A stretch of 64,000 nt of DNA. Origin: Blasia pusilla. Taxonomy: Eukaryota; Marchantiophyta; Marchantiopsida; Blasiales. The stretch covers positions 9,424,001-9,488,000 of the forward strand of contig CM114272.1 of the NCBI GenBank assembly GCA_050084515.1, in the 5' to 3' direction. Below the pieces are notes generated by a model. That model searched no databases. It had not been told where the DNA came from and saw only the letters and a program-made list of their open reading frames with translations. Each line of letters starts with the position of its first letter. Within the stretch, counting starts at the first letter, position 1. The position numbers and the translations under genes were made by a program. This document shows positions 47,217 to 58,479 of this stretch, in pieces.

Positions 47217-47952
47217 TTGGTACTTCTCCCCTTTGTGTTTGGATGCCATGAGTTAGCATGGGATCGTGCGTGTTTGTGTGTGTGTTCGGTGATAGTGATG
47301 TATGTTGTGTAGCGATGTGTATGCGCACGACATTGTGTTGCGAGCCTTTCTTTGAGTAAGGGCAGACTTTCTAGCTGCGACAATTATTGATGTAAGACAA
47401 ATTATCTCATAATTTTGTCATGTTCAATAGAGAATCACGACGTACACTCTCCACTCTGGAAAATGGTTATGTCGTGGTTATCAATTAAACGTAGCACATA
47501 ATCCCAAAATTCATTAGAATGAAGTATCTATAAACTAATTTATATTTATACACTAGGAAAATGACACAATTGATATTGAACCCTACTTAAGAAGGAGGCT
47601 TGTTTACATCCATAAGCTATTAAATGAGGACATATAAGATACATTCCTAAGTCCTCCCATAAGTGATCGAAAATATCAACGGAGTTGATGATTGTATGAC
47701 TTGGTTTATAAATGTTTCTTTAAAGTGATAGACTAGATAGCGAATAAGCTAAGGTTTATCTATAAAGAGGACCTTTATATGGTATAGGTTAAGGAAGAAA
47801 AATGAAAGAGTTCTTGTGCTTCACCTCTATCTATGATTAACAAACATCCTCTACTCTCCTTTTTCTCCCTATATAGTTTAAGATTATGGACAACCGCTAC
47901 ACTCATTTTCTCAAACTCATAAATAAGTGATAATTTTTCCCAAAATTCAGCC
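47217..47952. other. no gene seen (47217-47952)
   Basis: TG-rich just after the LTR, then AT-rich. No coding similarity. Confidence 0.45.
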
Positions 47953-48255
47953 TACACTCATTAATCTCTAAACCCTTAAATAATGGATCATGGCCAAGCT
48001 ATTCTCCCAAGAGGGGTACACTACTCTCATGGAAGTAATAACCAAGTCAAATACCATAGTCTCAAAAATGACAAACACAATTCTTCTAGGATAAGATGTC
48101 TTTCAAAAATAGTTGATTCTACACTCATTGTAGTCTTAAACTCCTCAAGAATGGATCATGACCAAACTATTCTCCCAAGAGGCGTAATCCATTCTCATTG
48201 GAAGAACAACTAAATCCAATACCATTCTCTCATAAATAACAAAGGCAACTCGAGA
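47953..48255. repeat. two tandem units of about 140-165 bp
   Basis: The series CTACACTCATT, AATGGATCATG(G/A)CCAA, CTATTCTCCCAAGAGG, ATTCTCAT or CTCTCATGGAAG and AACCAA/AACTAA, then ACCAT..TCTCA, occurs at 47953-48116 and again at 48117-48255. A shorter decayed start may be present at about 47900. Non-coding. Confidence 0.75.
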
Positions 48256-48680
48256 AAAATGGAATTAATGGTAGGGAATCTTTGAAGGTGCTCCTCTCTA
48301 TATACTCTCAAGGGATCCACAAGAATACAAAGTAAGACCAATCTTATCTTGTGCAAAATAGCTTTCTCTTGAGGCTTAGCCAATTATTTTTTAGCACAAG
48401 TCGATTCATTTTCATCTCTTCCTAAAATATCATCATAAAATGATTCTATATCCTTGCAACTACCCGTATAAATAAGATATCCGCTAATCCATCATTCTAC
48501 TTTTATATTTCTTATGTCTCATTTGTGACCTCTTCTCCTAGACTTAGGCCCTCACAAATAAGATACCATCAAGAATTTTAAATATGAAACCTTATTTTCT
48601 TAAGCTAATTATTCAATACATATATAAATTCTCTCTTACACTAATAAGAATAAAATATACACGTTGCATCATTTTACTAT
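48256..48680. other. no gene seen (48256-48680)
   Basis: AT-rich, no similarity recognised until the Copia fragment at 48681. Confidence 0.45.
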
Positions 48681-48998
48681 AGGACAACGTGTTTGATCAA
48701 CACTCTACATTTGGTTGTTCTTTCATTTTAGAAAGCGCAATTATAAGGTGGTCTCCAAAGAAGCAATCTATAGTTTCTCCATCTTCAATAGAGTTTAAGT
48801 AGAAAGGAAAGACCTATGCAACATGTAAAGCGATATGAATTTATCAATTACTTGCTGAAATTGATGTTTGTAACTCAAGACCTTATGTAATATATGCATT
48901 CAATATTAAGATTGCTAATAACCTTTTGTTTTATCACTGAATTTAGCATATAGAGATATTCTACCACTTTATTACAAAAAGTGCTTGCACGAGCATCT
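48681..48998 (+). pseudogene. Copia RNase H fragment
   Basis: The plus strand reads FDQHSTFGCSFILESAIIRW, SPKKQSIVSPSSIEFK, YATCKAI, YQLLAEIDVCNSRPYVIYAF and HIEIFYHFITKS, with stops between. It parallels the RNase H at 16650-16990 and stops near GTGCTTGCA. No LTR follows. Confidence 0.78.
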
Positions 48999-49076
48999 TA
49001 CTATTAAGGTTCTCGTGCGATGCACAGAAAAAAAAAAAATGTTTGAAGAGCTTTTTTTAGTGTATAGCCCAGATCC

Positions 49077-49167
49077 ATGGATGATTATAAATATTAATAA
49101 TTTGGAATAATAATTATAAATAACCAGAAATTTATAATTTTTGCCTCAATTCATATTTGATTGAAAG
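49077..49167. repeat. second copy of the 90-bp block
   Basis: Nearly identical to 36507-36596, same orientation; lies left of the Gypsy relic at 49438-51700. Confidence 0.88.
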
Positions 49168-49437
49168 ACATATGAGTCTTAATAGCTGGTATTTGTGGAT
49201 AATTTGTGAATAAGACTCATGATCATATTTTTGATTTGATTGCAAGATGAATGCAAATCATTGCAACCATAATTGTAGAATGGTTGTTTTGACTCAAAAA
49301 AATATCGACTTGTAAAGTTGCATCAAGCCATAATGGAGTTGTATGAACTAGACTTGCAAACTGAAAACTGTAATGGATTCGAAAAGAAGATGCTCTTGGA
49401 CTCAAAATGGAGGTATGTTGACACCTCTATTCCTAAT

Positions 49438-51700
49438 GGTGGTATCATCAAAGATCTCCTTAACACTAGGCTTCACATACTTTCCACACTTCAAATGCCG
49501 CTAAATAAGTTGCGAGTCTTCACAACCTTCTTATCCATCCAATTTCCATGTACATCCTTCCCAAAGGGCATAACAATGGCAGATGCATACTCTCCAGGAA
49601 ACATATCCACTAATCCTACCTCAATAAAAATCTTTGCTCCTACTCTGAATCATGGCCCTCTCCATATGACTATACCTTTAGGCTAAGGTCGTCGAAAGGT
49701 CAACATGTCATTAGATAACTCAATACAAATCCTTGGACCCTTTAACATATGTGAATTATGCATATTAAACACAAAAAATAGTTAGATGTAAGTACTTGGG
49801 GAACTGATGTACCATATGCTCCTCTCCTGCTATCAATTTAGGCATGATATGTGGCTACTAAGTTTCCATAATCATTATAATAGGACTCTATGGCGTGAGG
49901 GTTGGTTGCTATTGTGCAACCATGTTAGTACCAATGGTACTCGAGTGCTCTCCTAAAGCCAACTTAAATGTCCCTTGTCTCTACAATACTCCTCAAAGAT
50001 TAAAGCCCAACGCAACATCATCTATCATGGCTACCATCTTCCATTGTACCTACATGATATCCTAAGAAGTCCAAGGGTGTCTCTTCTGACTATATGTGGC
50101 CTCTATCTGAACTATTGGTTGCAACACCGTGCTTTGAAAAGTGCTAATAAGCCCCTTAGAATAAATATCACTCAACTATATCCGACATTTCTCAACCACT
50201 CTTAGTTTGAAAATTCATACCAAATAGTTAAGATCCATCGCCTAGCCCAACGGATGGCACCAAGAGGCCTCTCAAAATGACGATACTATTGTCATACCTC
50301 TAAGGTGTCTGGGCTCTCGAAGTGGGAGCTTAAACATTCTCCCTAGATCCTAAATATGAAGTTTTCCAATCCTCTACATATCTTCAACAACCTTGAGCCC
50401 AACATATCTTCGTTCTCCCAAAATTGTGAGGAATATCAGTTCATGGATCAAAGGCTTACATGAGAGTGCAACATCCCCAAGCTAGGTGGGGAATACCGGT
50501 ATGTTTATGTGAGACACTAGAAGGCCCCATGGAATCTGGGTCTAGATAGAGATTTCCAATTGGTCTATAGTAGGAGACCACGATTTCACATGATCATTTT
50601 CGTTATATGTCCCACAGTGGCTTTTGTCTCAAGTAAGATCATGTGCGCATTTGTTGGCTTTGAATTCTTGGCTACACTTGGGGTTACTCAGATGATGAAT
50701 GGCCGTCAATCTATCTTCAAGGCAACTATCAAAGGCAGAGGAGGCTAACATTTGGCTTGCCACAAAAACTAGGTATCTCAAGAAGTGAGACATTGCTACA
50801 ATTGGAGGTCTATGTAGTTCCAACTTGAAGGAAAGGCCCATCTCCGCAAAACGGCTGGTGATGTATACACCTAATATCTTTAGTGCTCTCCAAGGAACCA
50901 GCAATGAAGAGGTTCCATGTTGCAAGCCACCATATCTATGCCAAAATGAGGTTTAATCATCATGCCTCACTTCTTGTGATTGATGCCCATGATCCAAAAT
51001 AGAATCCACCAAAAATTGCAAGGATCACTTCTCTCTGGCATAGGCTCTCCTTAAAACCTCATGTGGCATTAAGTTCATCTAGGAGAAGCATAACCAATGC
51101 ATGTGTGATTCCACACTCGCCATATCCAAGAATACAAACGTTCCAATCCATACACAAACCTAGTGCATTGTTGTCACCATTTGTGATCAAGTGTCATCCA
51201 TAACCATAAATTCTACAAATTGTATGCTAGAGGATGAGTCTACTCCATGTGGACATTTCACAAGATTTTCATCTTCCCCCAAAATAACATGGACTTGGGG
51301 TCTCCCAAGACCTAAACCCTAAACCCCCTTCCCCCCCTCATCCAACACTCAATTGAACTTGACATGGCCAACCTATAATAACTAGATGAAAGATTCCCAT
51401 CCAATCTAGCAATTGTGCCCCCAAAAATAACTTAAAGGTGTCCTTCGACAAGGAATTTCGGTAACCCGACACAGCTATCTCAAGCAAGAGCTCAAGAAAT
51501 ATATGCTTAAATTGGGCCACATATGGAAGTAAGACTCACCTTGCACTCTTATCTTGTCCCACATACACATAATTCTTCACACCAAGCTCTCCATCATACA
51601 GGGATTTGATGTCCTATTTGTGGGCAGGGATTGCCTTCAATTGGCAGGGTGTCCAAAGAGAGCCCTCTAGTTGCCCCCCAGAGATCATCACTATCTACCA
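49438..51700 (-). pseudogene. old Gypsy relic with RT start and methyltransferase
   Basis: Heavily decayed match to 38720-40440 of the fuller Gypsy copy. Recognisable parts from right to left: the region around the MTase motif I (xALFG) near 51660; NYVYVG and AQFKHIF near 51550-51500; the motif IV block SGYRNSLSKD and LVIIGWPCQVQ at 51470-51340, with Pro-Cys-Gln intact; the place of ENV near 51220, now without ENV; the motif VIII region near 51100; the C-terminal block; and the RT N-terminus near 49680-49440. Many C-to-T type changes and indels. It shows the MTase belongs to the family, not to one copy. Confidence 0.78.
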
Positions 51701-53140
51701 AGGTGAAAAACATTTAGGCACTAAGAAGTAAGACATCTTTTGATGATTGAGAAGGAACCACATGTTACCATACCACATCAACCAGTGTTGTGTCATCACA
51801 TTTGTACTTGTGCAATGTCATTGTTGCCACATTGTATTGCCCATAACTATATTATACCATCGAGGAGAAGTTTGGTGTTCCAACTTAGTTGCTCGCTCAA
51901 TTGGTATCAAAGTGTAGCTTTTGAGGAGCAACACCATGACATTATGTTCCAAGTTATCCATCTTGATCCTTATCTTGTAGTTGTGAGGAGCCTTTTGGGA
52001 TGTTGGTTATTTTTTTGTTGTGTTTGTTTGTGTATGGATGATGCAAGCATTGCTGATGTATGAGAGCAAGATGCCTAAAAAAATTTAGCATGTCTAGCTT
52101 TTTCATATGGTGAGTAGAGAATATAGATCAACACAAGTTATTGTCAAACCATGCCACTTGTAACTGCATCATACATATCTCAAAGTGTGAGAGAGCATAG
52201 GTTTGAGTGCGGCATGTTTAGTTATTGAATGATTGAGAGTTGACTCAATGATAATAAGAGTGACCATATGAGAGCTCTATAAATGCCACCACAATGCCCG
52301 TTTTAGATTTTGAGAGGCAAGGTGTTGAGACTTTCATACCTCATGCCACTTCTCATAATTAAAGGGGTTACACTTTGGTTTATAAGGAGTGGCATGAGGT
52401 ATTGAGGGTCTCTATATGATAGACCGCTTTGACCTCCCTTTGTAGCATCCTCCAAAAATGGAGAGATTTAGAAGGAATAGTTCCCTATCACTTCAAATTG
52501 GGCATTGGATGGTCCTAACTCAGAGACGTACAAGATGGACAACCGGGGTGGAGTACCTAGTAGGTTTTGAAGCGTCTAAGGACCACTGAGTTACATAACT
52601 TCATAGTAGAGCTTAAGACTTGGCATGACTCCCCTTTGTTCATCTCTTTCACAACATGGAATAACACGTTTGAGTATTTGGAAGGCCACAATGGACAACT
52701 TCCATGACTTCTCATCTAAGTTGATTCTCAATAGAGATCAAGGCCTATTGCTCTACTAGGACCCATAGTACCATACTATGTGTCATGAATGTGTTTATTT
52801 GAAGATGAGGAGGTGGAGATAGGATAGGCTACCTCCTCTTCTAATAATGAGGTCTATGGACTAGCATGGAGGGATGACTCACCCAAGTGCACTTGCATCA
52901 TCTTACCAAGTTTGCCCAAATTTGTAATATTTTAGAGTTCTTTAATGAGCTAAGGAGGAACTATCATAAGATATAGATCTAGAAGTTGCAAAGCATCCAT
53001 GACTACCATCAAAAAATTAGAGAGAGTTTGCGCAAGGCATTTATAAGCATATGATGTTTGATTGATGTTACTATAAACGTAACAAAGGCCAATATCATGC
53101 GCCTACTCCTCTTCAACTTTTGTCTCATGTATTGAAAAAG
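51701..53140. other. unassigned repeat debris with a primer-site-like word
   Basis: No protein recognised. TTGGTATCAAAGTG at 51911-51924 resembles a plant LTR-element primer site and follows a CTCGCTCAA that could be an LTR end, but no matching LTR or gag can be shown. A hairpin lies at 52327-52418. Confidence 0.35.
52327..52418. repeat. imperfect hairpin, arms of about 33 bp
   Basis: Arms 52330-52362 (CATACCTCATGCCACTTCTC) and 52382-52416 (GGAGTGGCATGAGGTATTGA) pair with a few mismatches around a loop of about 20 bases. Could be a small MITE, a foldback remnant or a precursor-like transcript. Confidence 0.7.
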
Positions 53141-53144
53141 CTTA

Positions 53145-53325
53145 TGTTCAATAGGTCACGATCCCTTTACTGATCCACACCCAACCACACTCACAACAGT
53201 CACTATTTGTGTCGCGCCCCTACTCTCCTTGAACGTCAATCTTTAGTGTTGCGGAAGCGTGCGTTCAGTAGGTCACGAACTCCTCGCCGATCTGCACCCA
53301 AACACGCACTCTCGTTAGTCGGGTT
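53145..53325. repeat. short direct repeat, units 53145-53212 and 53258-53325
   Basis: AAGCTTATGTTCAATAGGTC ACGA and AAGCGTGCGTTCAGTAGGTC ACGA head two diverged copies of about 68 bp, 113 bp apart. The right copy is rich in CG where the left has TG or CA. Confidence 0.7.
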
Positions 53326-53349
53326 TGGCCAACCGGCGTTCCAACCCAC

Positions 53350-54215
53350 CGAGTCCTAAACTCGGCGTCTCATCAAGCTCAACCTTCCTTAGTTCCTAGC
53401 TCCCAACACATGGCAAGTCCTTCAAGACTTGGAACAGACTTCCTGGTTAGTCCAGGGATCTGAAACGGCACTTGCACGCCTAGCGATCCCAACTGTTCAA
53501 CGGTCCTGGTGTGAGTTCCGAACCGAGACCCAAGTAATTGAGTCGCGGCGTGAAATCCAAGAGGGATGTCTAAAATCGCCTCAATGGACTTGGTGCAGGT
53601 TTTCCAACCCAACGCCCAAACTCGCGTTCCGTTCCATGCCCTTGAGCGCCCATGGCGCCCAAAGTGGGGTTTGGGTTCCAAGCACTCTCGGAGACCTTCC
53701 CCCTTACTAGTACTTCTGGGGTTCTCCAATAACCCCTCCCCTTTGGGAAAAGAGGTTCGGGCCCTTCATTGTGGCCCTCAACCCGACTCCACTTACATTT
53801 GTTTTCGGGTCGTATCTCGGCCGCTGTTTATGCGTTTGCAGCGATCTTTGGTGTGTTTGAACCGGCTCTTTATAAGCTTTCCAACGCACTCTTATTTGAT
53901 CCAAACGCATCTCGGCGCTAAAAGTTATGGCCATAAATACAGTCGGAAACTCTCAAACGCAAGTGGCGTTCCAAATCCGGATCTTTCCTTTGGCAACCCA
54001 CTTCCTAGACTCGACTTCTTTCAAGTCTCATTCCGCGTTTGGTCCAGGTTTCTGAGTTGCGACCATCACATCTGAAACGCGACTTCTCGCTCGCGTCTCA
54101 TCTCTTGTCTCCTCTTTGAGACAACTCCAACGCGCAAACCATCTTAGCGTGAGCCCGCTAATGTTCCGATGTTCCGCTTGGCATTTGTTTGGTCATGAGG
54201 GTCGCGACAATTTGG
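53350..54215. repeat. LTR-like repeat, unit 1 (CpG-rich)
   Basis: Colinear with 54240-55125 at roughly 900 bp spacing: CAAGTCCTTCAAGACT, GATCCCAACT, CTTGGTG, GGTTCCAA, AGTTATGGCC, CAACTCC, and the end GGCATTTGTTTGG with TGAGGGT. Open frames on both strands are by-products. No protein. Composition and a TATA-like stretch in unit 2 fit an LTR. Confidence 0.75.
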
Positions 54216-54239
54216 GTCAATGAGTCTTATCTCTCTCAA

Positions 54240-55125
54240 GTCTTGGAGTTGAGCTATCCTTCAAGCTCAAAAGATCTAAGCGGGATCAAATACCTAATCC
54301 TTCACTCCCCAACACAATCAAGTCCTTCAAGACTCAGGAGAGACTTCCTTGATAGTCCAAGAACTTAAAACGGCGTTAGCGCGCTTGGCAATCCCAACTA
54401 CCCAATAGACCTCGAACAAGTCTCTGTTTGGGTCCAATATCTAAGTCACGGGTCAAGGTCCAAGGTTGATATCTGTAATTAATCTTCTTGGACTTAGCTT
54501 GGTGTCCACACCCTGACGCAAACTTCTCGATCTATCTTGTGCCCTTGGTTCATCCGCACGGTTTCCCAAGTTGGGTTCCAATCCCAAAACTCCCTTGGAG
54601 TCCCTTCCTCTTATATATAGTTCTAGAGATCTCCACCCCTTTCCTAACTTTCAAGAAAGTCCTTTTGGGCCTCTCCTTGTGGCCTTGAATCGAACTATCA
54701 ATGTGATAGCTTAGAAGTGGTTTCTCAATCTATACTTATACATTTTTTTTGGATCTTTAGTGTAGTGGAATCTTCTTCTCCTAAGATTTACAACGCCTCC
54801 TAATTCATCCCAAATGCATCTTGGGTCTAGCCGTTATGACCTCAAACACATAGAACCCCAAACGCTTAGTAAAGTTCCAAGTCAAGTTGCAATCCCCTTG
54901 GTGCCCAACTCTTGTGGGACTTGAGCTCCTCTCAAGTTTTGCTTGACGTTTGGTCTTGTTTAACTAGGTCACAACCATCATCACTTGAGACGCCTAACAA
55001 GGATCGTGTCTCACTTCTATAACTCATATCTCATTCGAGAGACTCTAATGGGCTCCCATCCTAGTGTGAGCCCATTAGAGTTATGAATGTTCCATATTGG
55101 CATACGTTTGGCTATGAGGGTTATG
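54240..55125. repeat. LTR-like repeat, unit 2 (CpG-poor)
   Basis: Same orientation as unit 1 but with most CG dinucleotides replaced by TG or CA. Contains CTTATATATAGTTCT near 54610, a possible TATA box. No internal element region separates the two units, so they are either tandem LTRs or an old duplication. Confidence 0.75.
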
Positions 55126-56069
55126 AGAGCCAATGCCTTTTAGGCATAGTGTGGAGCAATAGAGCTCTTGATGGCCTTGAAGCACATGCCTCCCATGGTT
55201 GGATGTTGGTGGCAAACCCAAGTGCTTGCCTCGCGGGGTCAAGTGTCGGTGCCCGGGTACTTTTTTTAAAACAGAGAAACAACAAAATTTTGATATGTGC
55301 TAAACCTTCATGGATGGACCAATGTTATAAACCTGAAGGGAATTACCTTATATTACTAGGAGGAGTCAATTTCTCACAACCCTAGATGGCAATCCTCTAA
55401 TGGCGGAGTTGACTTCTTGTTAGCATGGTTCATCAATAGTGTGACTAAGCGATGAGTAGGAGAGACGGAAGAACTATCAAATTCCGCAACGCCATAAGTT
55501 GGCGAGGAGATTTGATGAAGGATCATGTTCATGTAGAGGACACGCCCATGGCCAATACCCTTGTGGAGAGGAATGTCCTGTAAACCATACGTGTTCATGG
55601 ATGAGAGGTTCCATTATGCGGCTCGCTTAAGGAGCTCTGATGGAGTGTCAACAAGCATGTGTAGACAGTTTGGATGGAAGTCTTTACACCAAGTTGAGAT
55701 AGATGAAAGGAACCCAAGGAAGCAAGCAATACTACCTTATCACCCTTTGATACTGCATCGATTATATGACGATTTCTAGAGGAGGATATGAGGTTGTTAG
55801 ATCAACACTTGATTGACTATATTGACTATTGTGTTAGACGTTGCGTGATTATTGTGCACGCAAACCCCCAGTGTACTTAGTGACAAGTCTCTGTTTGCGT
55901 ACCGGGAACTTTTGTGGACTAACCCATCCAATGAAGCAACTTGAGGTTGTTGATGTTTTGCTGAAAAATCAATCCATATATGTGGTGGTGAGGAAACTTG
56001 GGAAACCAAGTTAATGGAGATACCCCCTGTACCACACTATGCATGGTTTGGAAAGAGGTGTGGCACCAT
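55126..56069. other. unassigned sequence left of the LINE
   Basis: No recognised protein. May include the LINE first reading frame in decayed form, but nothing shows it. Confidence 0.35.
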
Positions 56070-57895
56070 GGCCGACAACAATAGAAGTATGAAGGGTGTT
56101 GGCTTCTTCATCACAGACTTCATGGTGTATAGGTGCGAGATCACCAGCATGGGGCTAGAGTATGAACACAACATATGGGTCAAAGTCTGAGCAGAGTGCA
56201 ACTCAAGGGATATGTATATTGGATGTATTTGTTTGCCCACAAACAGTGAATCCGCTATTGTAACAGAGGTAATGTTTGATAGTGTGAAAACTGATTGCCT
56301 TAGGGTCCAGACAAAGGCGAACATAGTTTTGCCAGGAGACTTCAACAACTGGGTGGGACAGGGCATTGATCCCCAAGCGGAGATCTGGATGTTTGGAGAT
56401 GTGAGAGTGAATGGGAATGGTATACGGCTGATCATAATGTTGAGGAAACTTCAACTGATGGCAGGGAATGATAGGTATAAGGTGGGTTCCCTAGCTTGGA
56501 CTAAGGTCAACTTACAACACAATGAACTCTCCATTGTGGACTACATAGTTTTGAAGGAACTCTACACATAGTGGGAAAATCATAGTGGATACAACACACA
56601 TTGGAAGATCAGATCATTTGTTGGTGTGGACAAAACCTGATGTGACATATGGGGCATGGAGGCAAATGTATTGAAGTGCAGTTTGATGATCTTCAATGGC
56701 AAGGAGGAGGACCAAGACCGACACTGGTATTCGGGCTTGCAAGAGATGTCCACGCATGCCCACATACACCTATATGGGCATTGACTTCTCAAAAGACTGC
56801 ATGTGGGATGCCCAAATTAAGAAGACCATTGAGAAAGGCCACAAGGGGTGTACGGCCCATTGAGATTCCTCCATTGTCTGGACATCACATTAGAAGTAAA
56901 AAAATATTATTTTGCATACCATTTGGCACTCATTGGAATATGGCAGAGCAATGTGGGATGCCAAAACCAAACAAAGGGATAGGCTTGAAGCTCTGCAGCT
57001 GAAGGTGTTTCGAGGTATGATGTCAGCTTCCTCATGAACGGCCAGAGTTGTGGGATCAGAACTTGGAGTGCAACCTTTGGAGGATAGACGTGACATTGCC
57101 AAGTTGAAACGGCGGAGGTAGTTGGAGACAATGGAGTCCCATCGCTATCCTAAAGAGGTGATGGGGAAAACTTGGACCCAAAGACGACCTGTACAGCAGG
57201 CCAAATCTTGGACGAAAAAGGTTCAAGAGATTGTGCAAGCAACCAAGCTCCCAGCAGGACCTGAATTGTGGGAGCAAGATGAGAAAGCATTTGTGGAAAC
57301 CATAACCAAAGCAGTAGGCAAACAATTACAGCAGAACACCATGGAGGAGGCTATGACAATGTCTGACCACTCTCTTGATGGTATATCCTGATCAGGCAGA
57401 ACTGAAGAACTATTTGCTGGGAACCCCTTGCTTGGGAGCCCAGTTAAGTTCAAGTTTAGGACAGGGGTAATCCCCTTGAACCATAAGAAAAGCAGGATGG
57501 GAACACAACTAGACTCTTGCAGCTTGTGTGATGATGGGGATGGAATTTCTAGTCACTACTTGGTCTCCTGCACAAAATTCACAACATGCAGAGCAAGAGC
57601 ATATGCTGATATTGCTAAGCTGGTAACACCAGAATTGTTCAACATATTCAGTGGCCTAGATTCGTTGCCCCAAGCTGCTGCACTGGTAAGTAATGTTTAT
57701 TGGGGATCCCAATCAGGTAAAGTAGATAGTGTGGTGAAGAGCTTCTTGGTTGACACTTGGAACCTCCGCACTATGTTGTTTGGTCAGCACTCACACTATA
57801 TGAGAGTGTCTCCCTCCTCTCATATGGTACCTTATTCACTTTTTCCTTTTTCTACACCCATCCAAGTCTCAAGCACCGTCCAACCAGGGTGAGGG
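56070..57895 (+). pseudogene. LINE remnant: endonuclease and C-terminal part, RT core deleted
   Basis: Endonuclease (APE type) blocks: KGVGFFITDFM near 56100, YIGCICLPTNS at 56215, NIVLPGDFNNWVGQ at 56320, then GNGIRLIIMLRKLQLMAGND and LSIVDYIVLKEL at 56540. The frame then passes directly to the RT thumb and tail: YMGIDFSKDCMWDAQIKKTI near 56770, MWDAKTKQRDRLEALQLKVF near 56960, RRDIAKLKRR near 57080, RPVQQAKSWTKKVQEIVQAT near 57190. A Cys-His block SCSLCDDGDGISSHYLVSC follows near 57520. The RT palm (YADD and neighbours) is missing. Frames are interrupted. Confidence 0.8.
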
Positions 57896-58479
57896 GTCCA
57901 AACACACACACACACGGACATGTGTGGCTCTAGATTCTACACATGTACGCTTATTTCCTCACTCCGTCAAGCAACTCGAGGAAATTAACTTTGCTTGTCA
58001 ACAGGTTTAGGGGGGATCATGACATTTGACATTGTCACCCTCATTAGAAACCCAGGCAAAGTGCTCTTGCTAACTACATGGGCATAGGTATCAAGTTGTT
58101 GATTCGCTTCACACTTGGGTGGCAGCAAATGAAAGAGCCACTCACACCAAGAACATCACCATTTCACCACATGAGTAGCAAATCTTACACAACATCAAAC
58201 TTTACAAAAGCATTAACTTGATAAGCGGAAAAACTCCCTTAAAGAAGAAACATGTAAAGATCAAAAGACCACCTTGTGAACCGTCTGATGGTAAATCCAA
58301 TTCGAATCAATCCTTATATCTCAAACCCTAATTACATCCCGGGACTCAATATTCCAATGTACCATGTCAAAATTCAGAGCTTCACTCTCATGTAGAACTC
58401 TAGGAGAATGTGATAGGTCTGCTATACTACCTTTTACGACTTATTGTCTGTTGACTTTCTTTTTCTTATCCTAGTGGCT
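57896..58479. other. region between the LINE and HISN6
   Basis: Begins with a short CA run (57905-57919). The right end should hold the 3' untranslated region of the minus-strand aminotransferase gene. No gene seen. Confidence 0.45.

Noticed and set aside
51310-51332. Interstitial telomere-like CCTAAACCCTAAACCCCC
   Set aside because: Only about two units, inside a decayed Gypsy relic; within chance expectation for C-rich decay products.
53566-54075. 169-codon plus-strand frame in the LTR-like unit
   Set aside because: Not kept open in the second unit, no motif, and an overlapping frame exists on the other strand; treated as repeat by-product.
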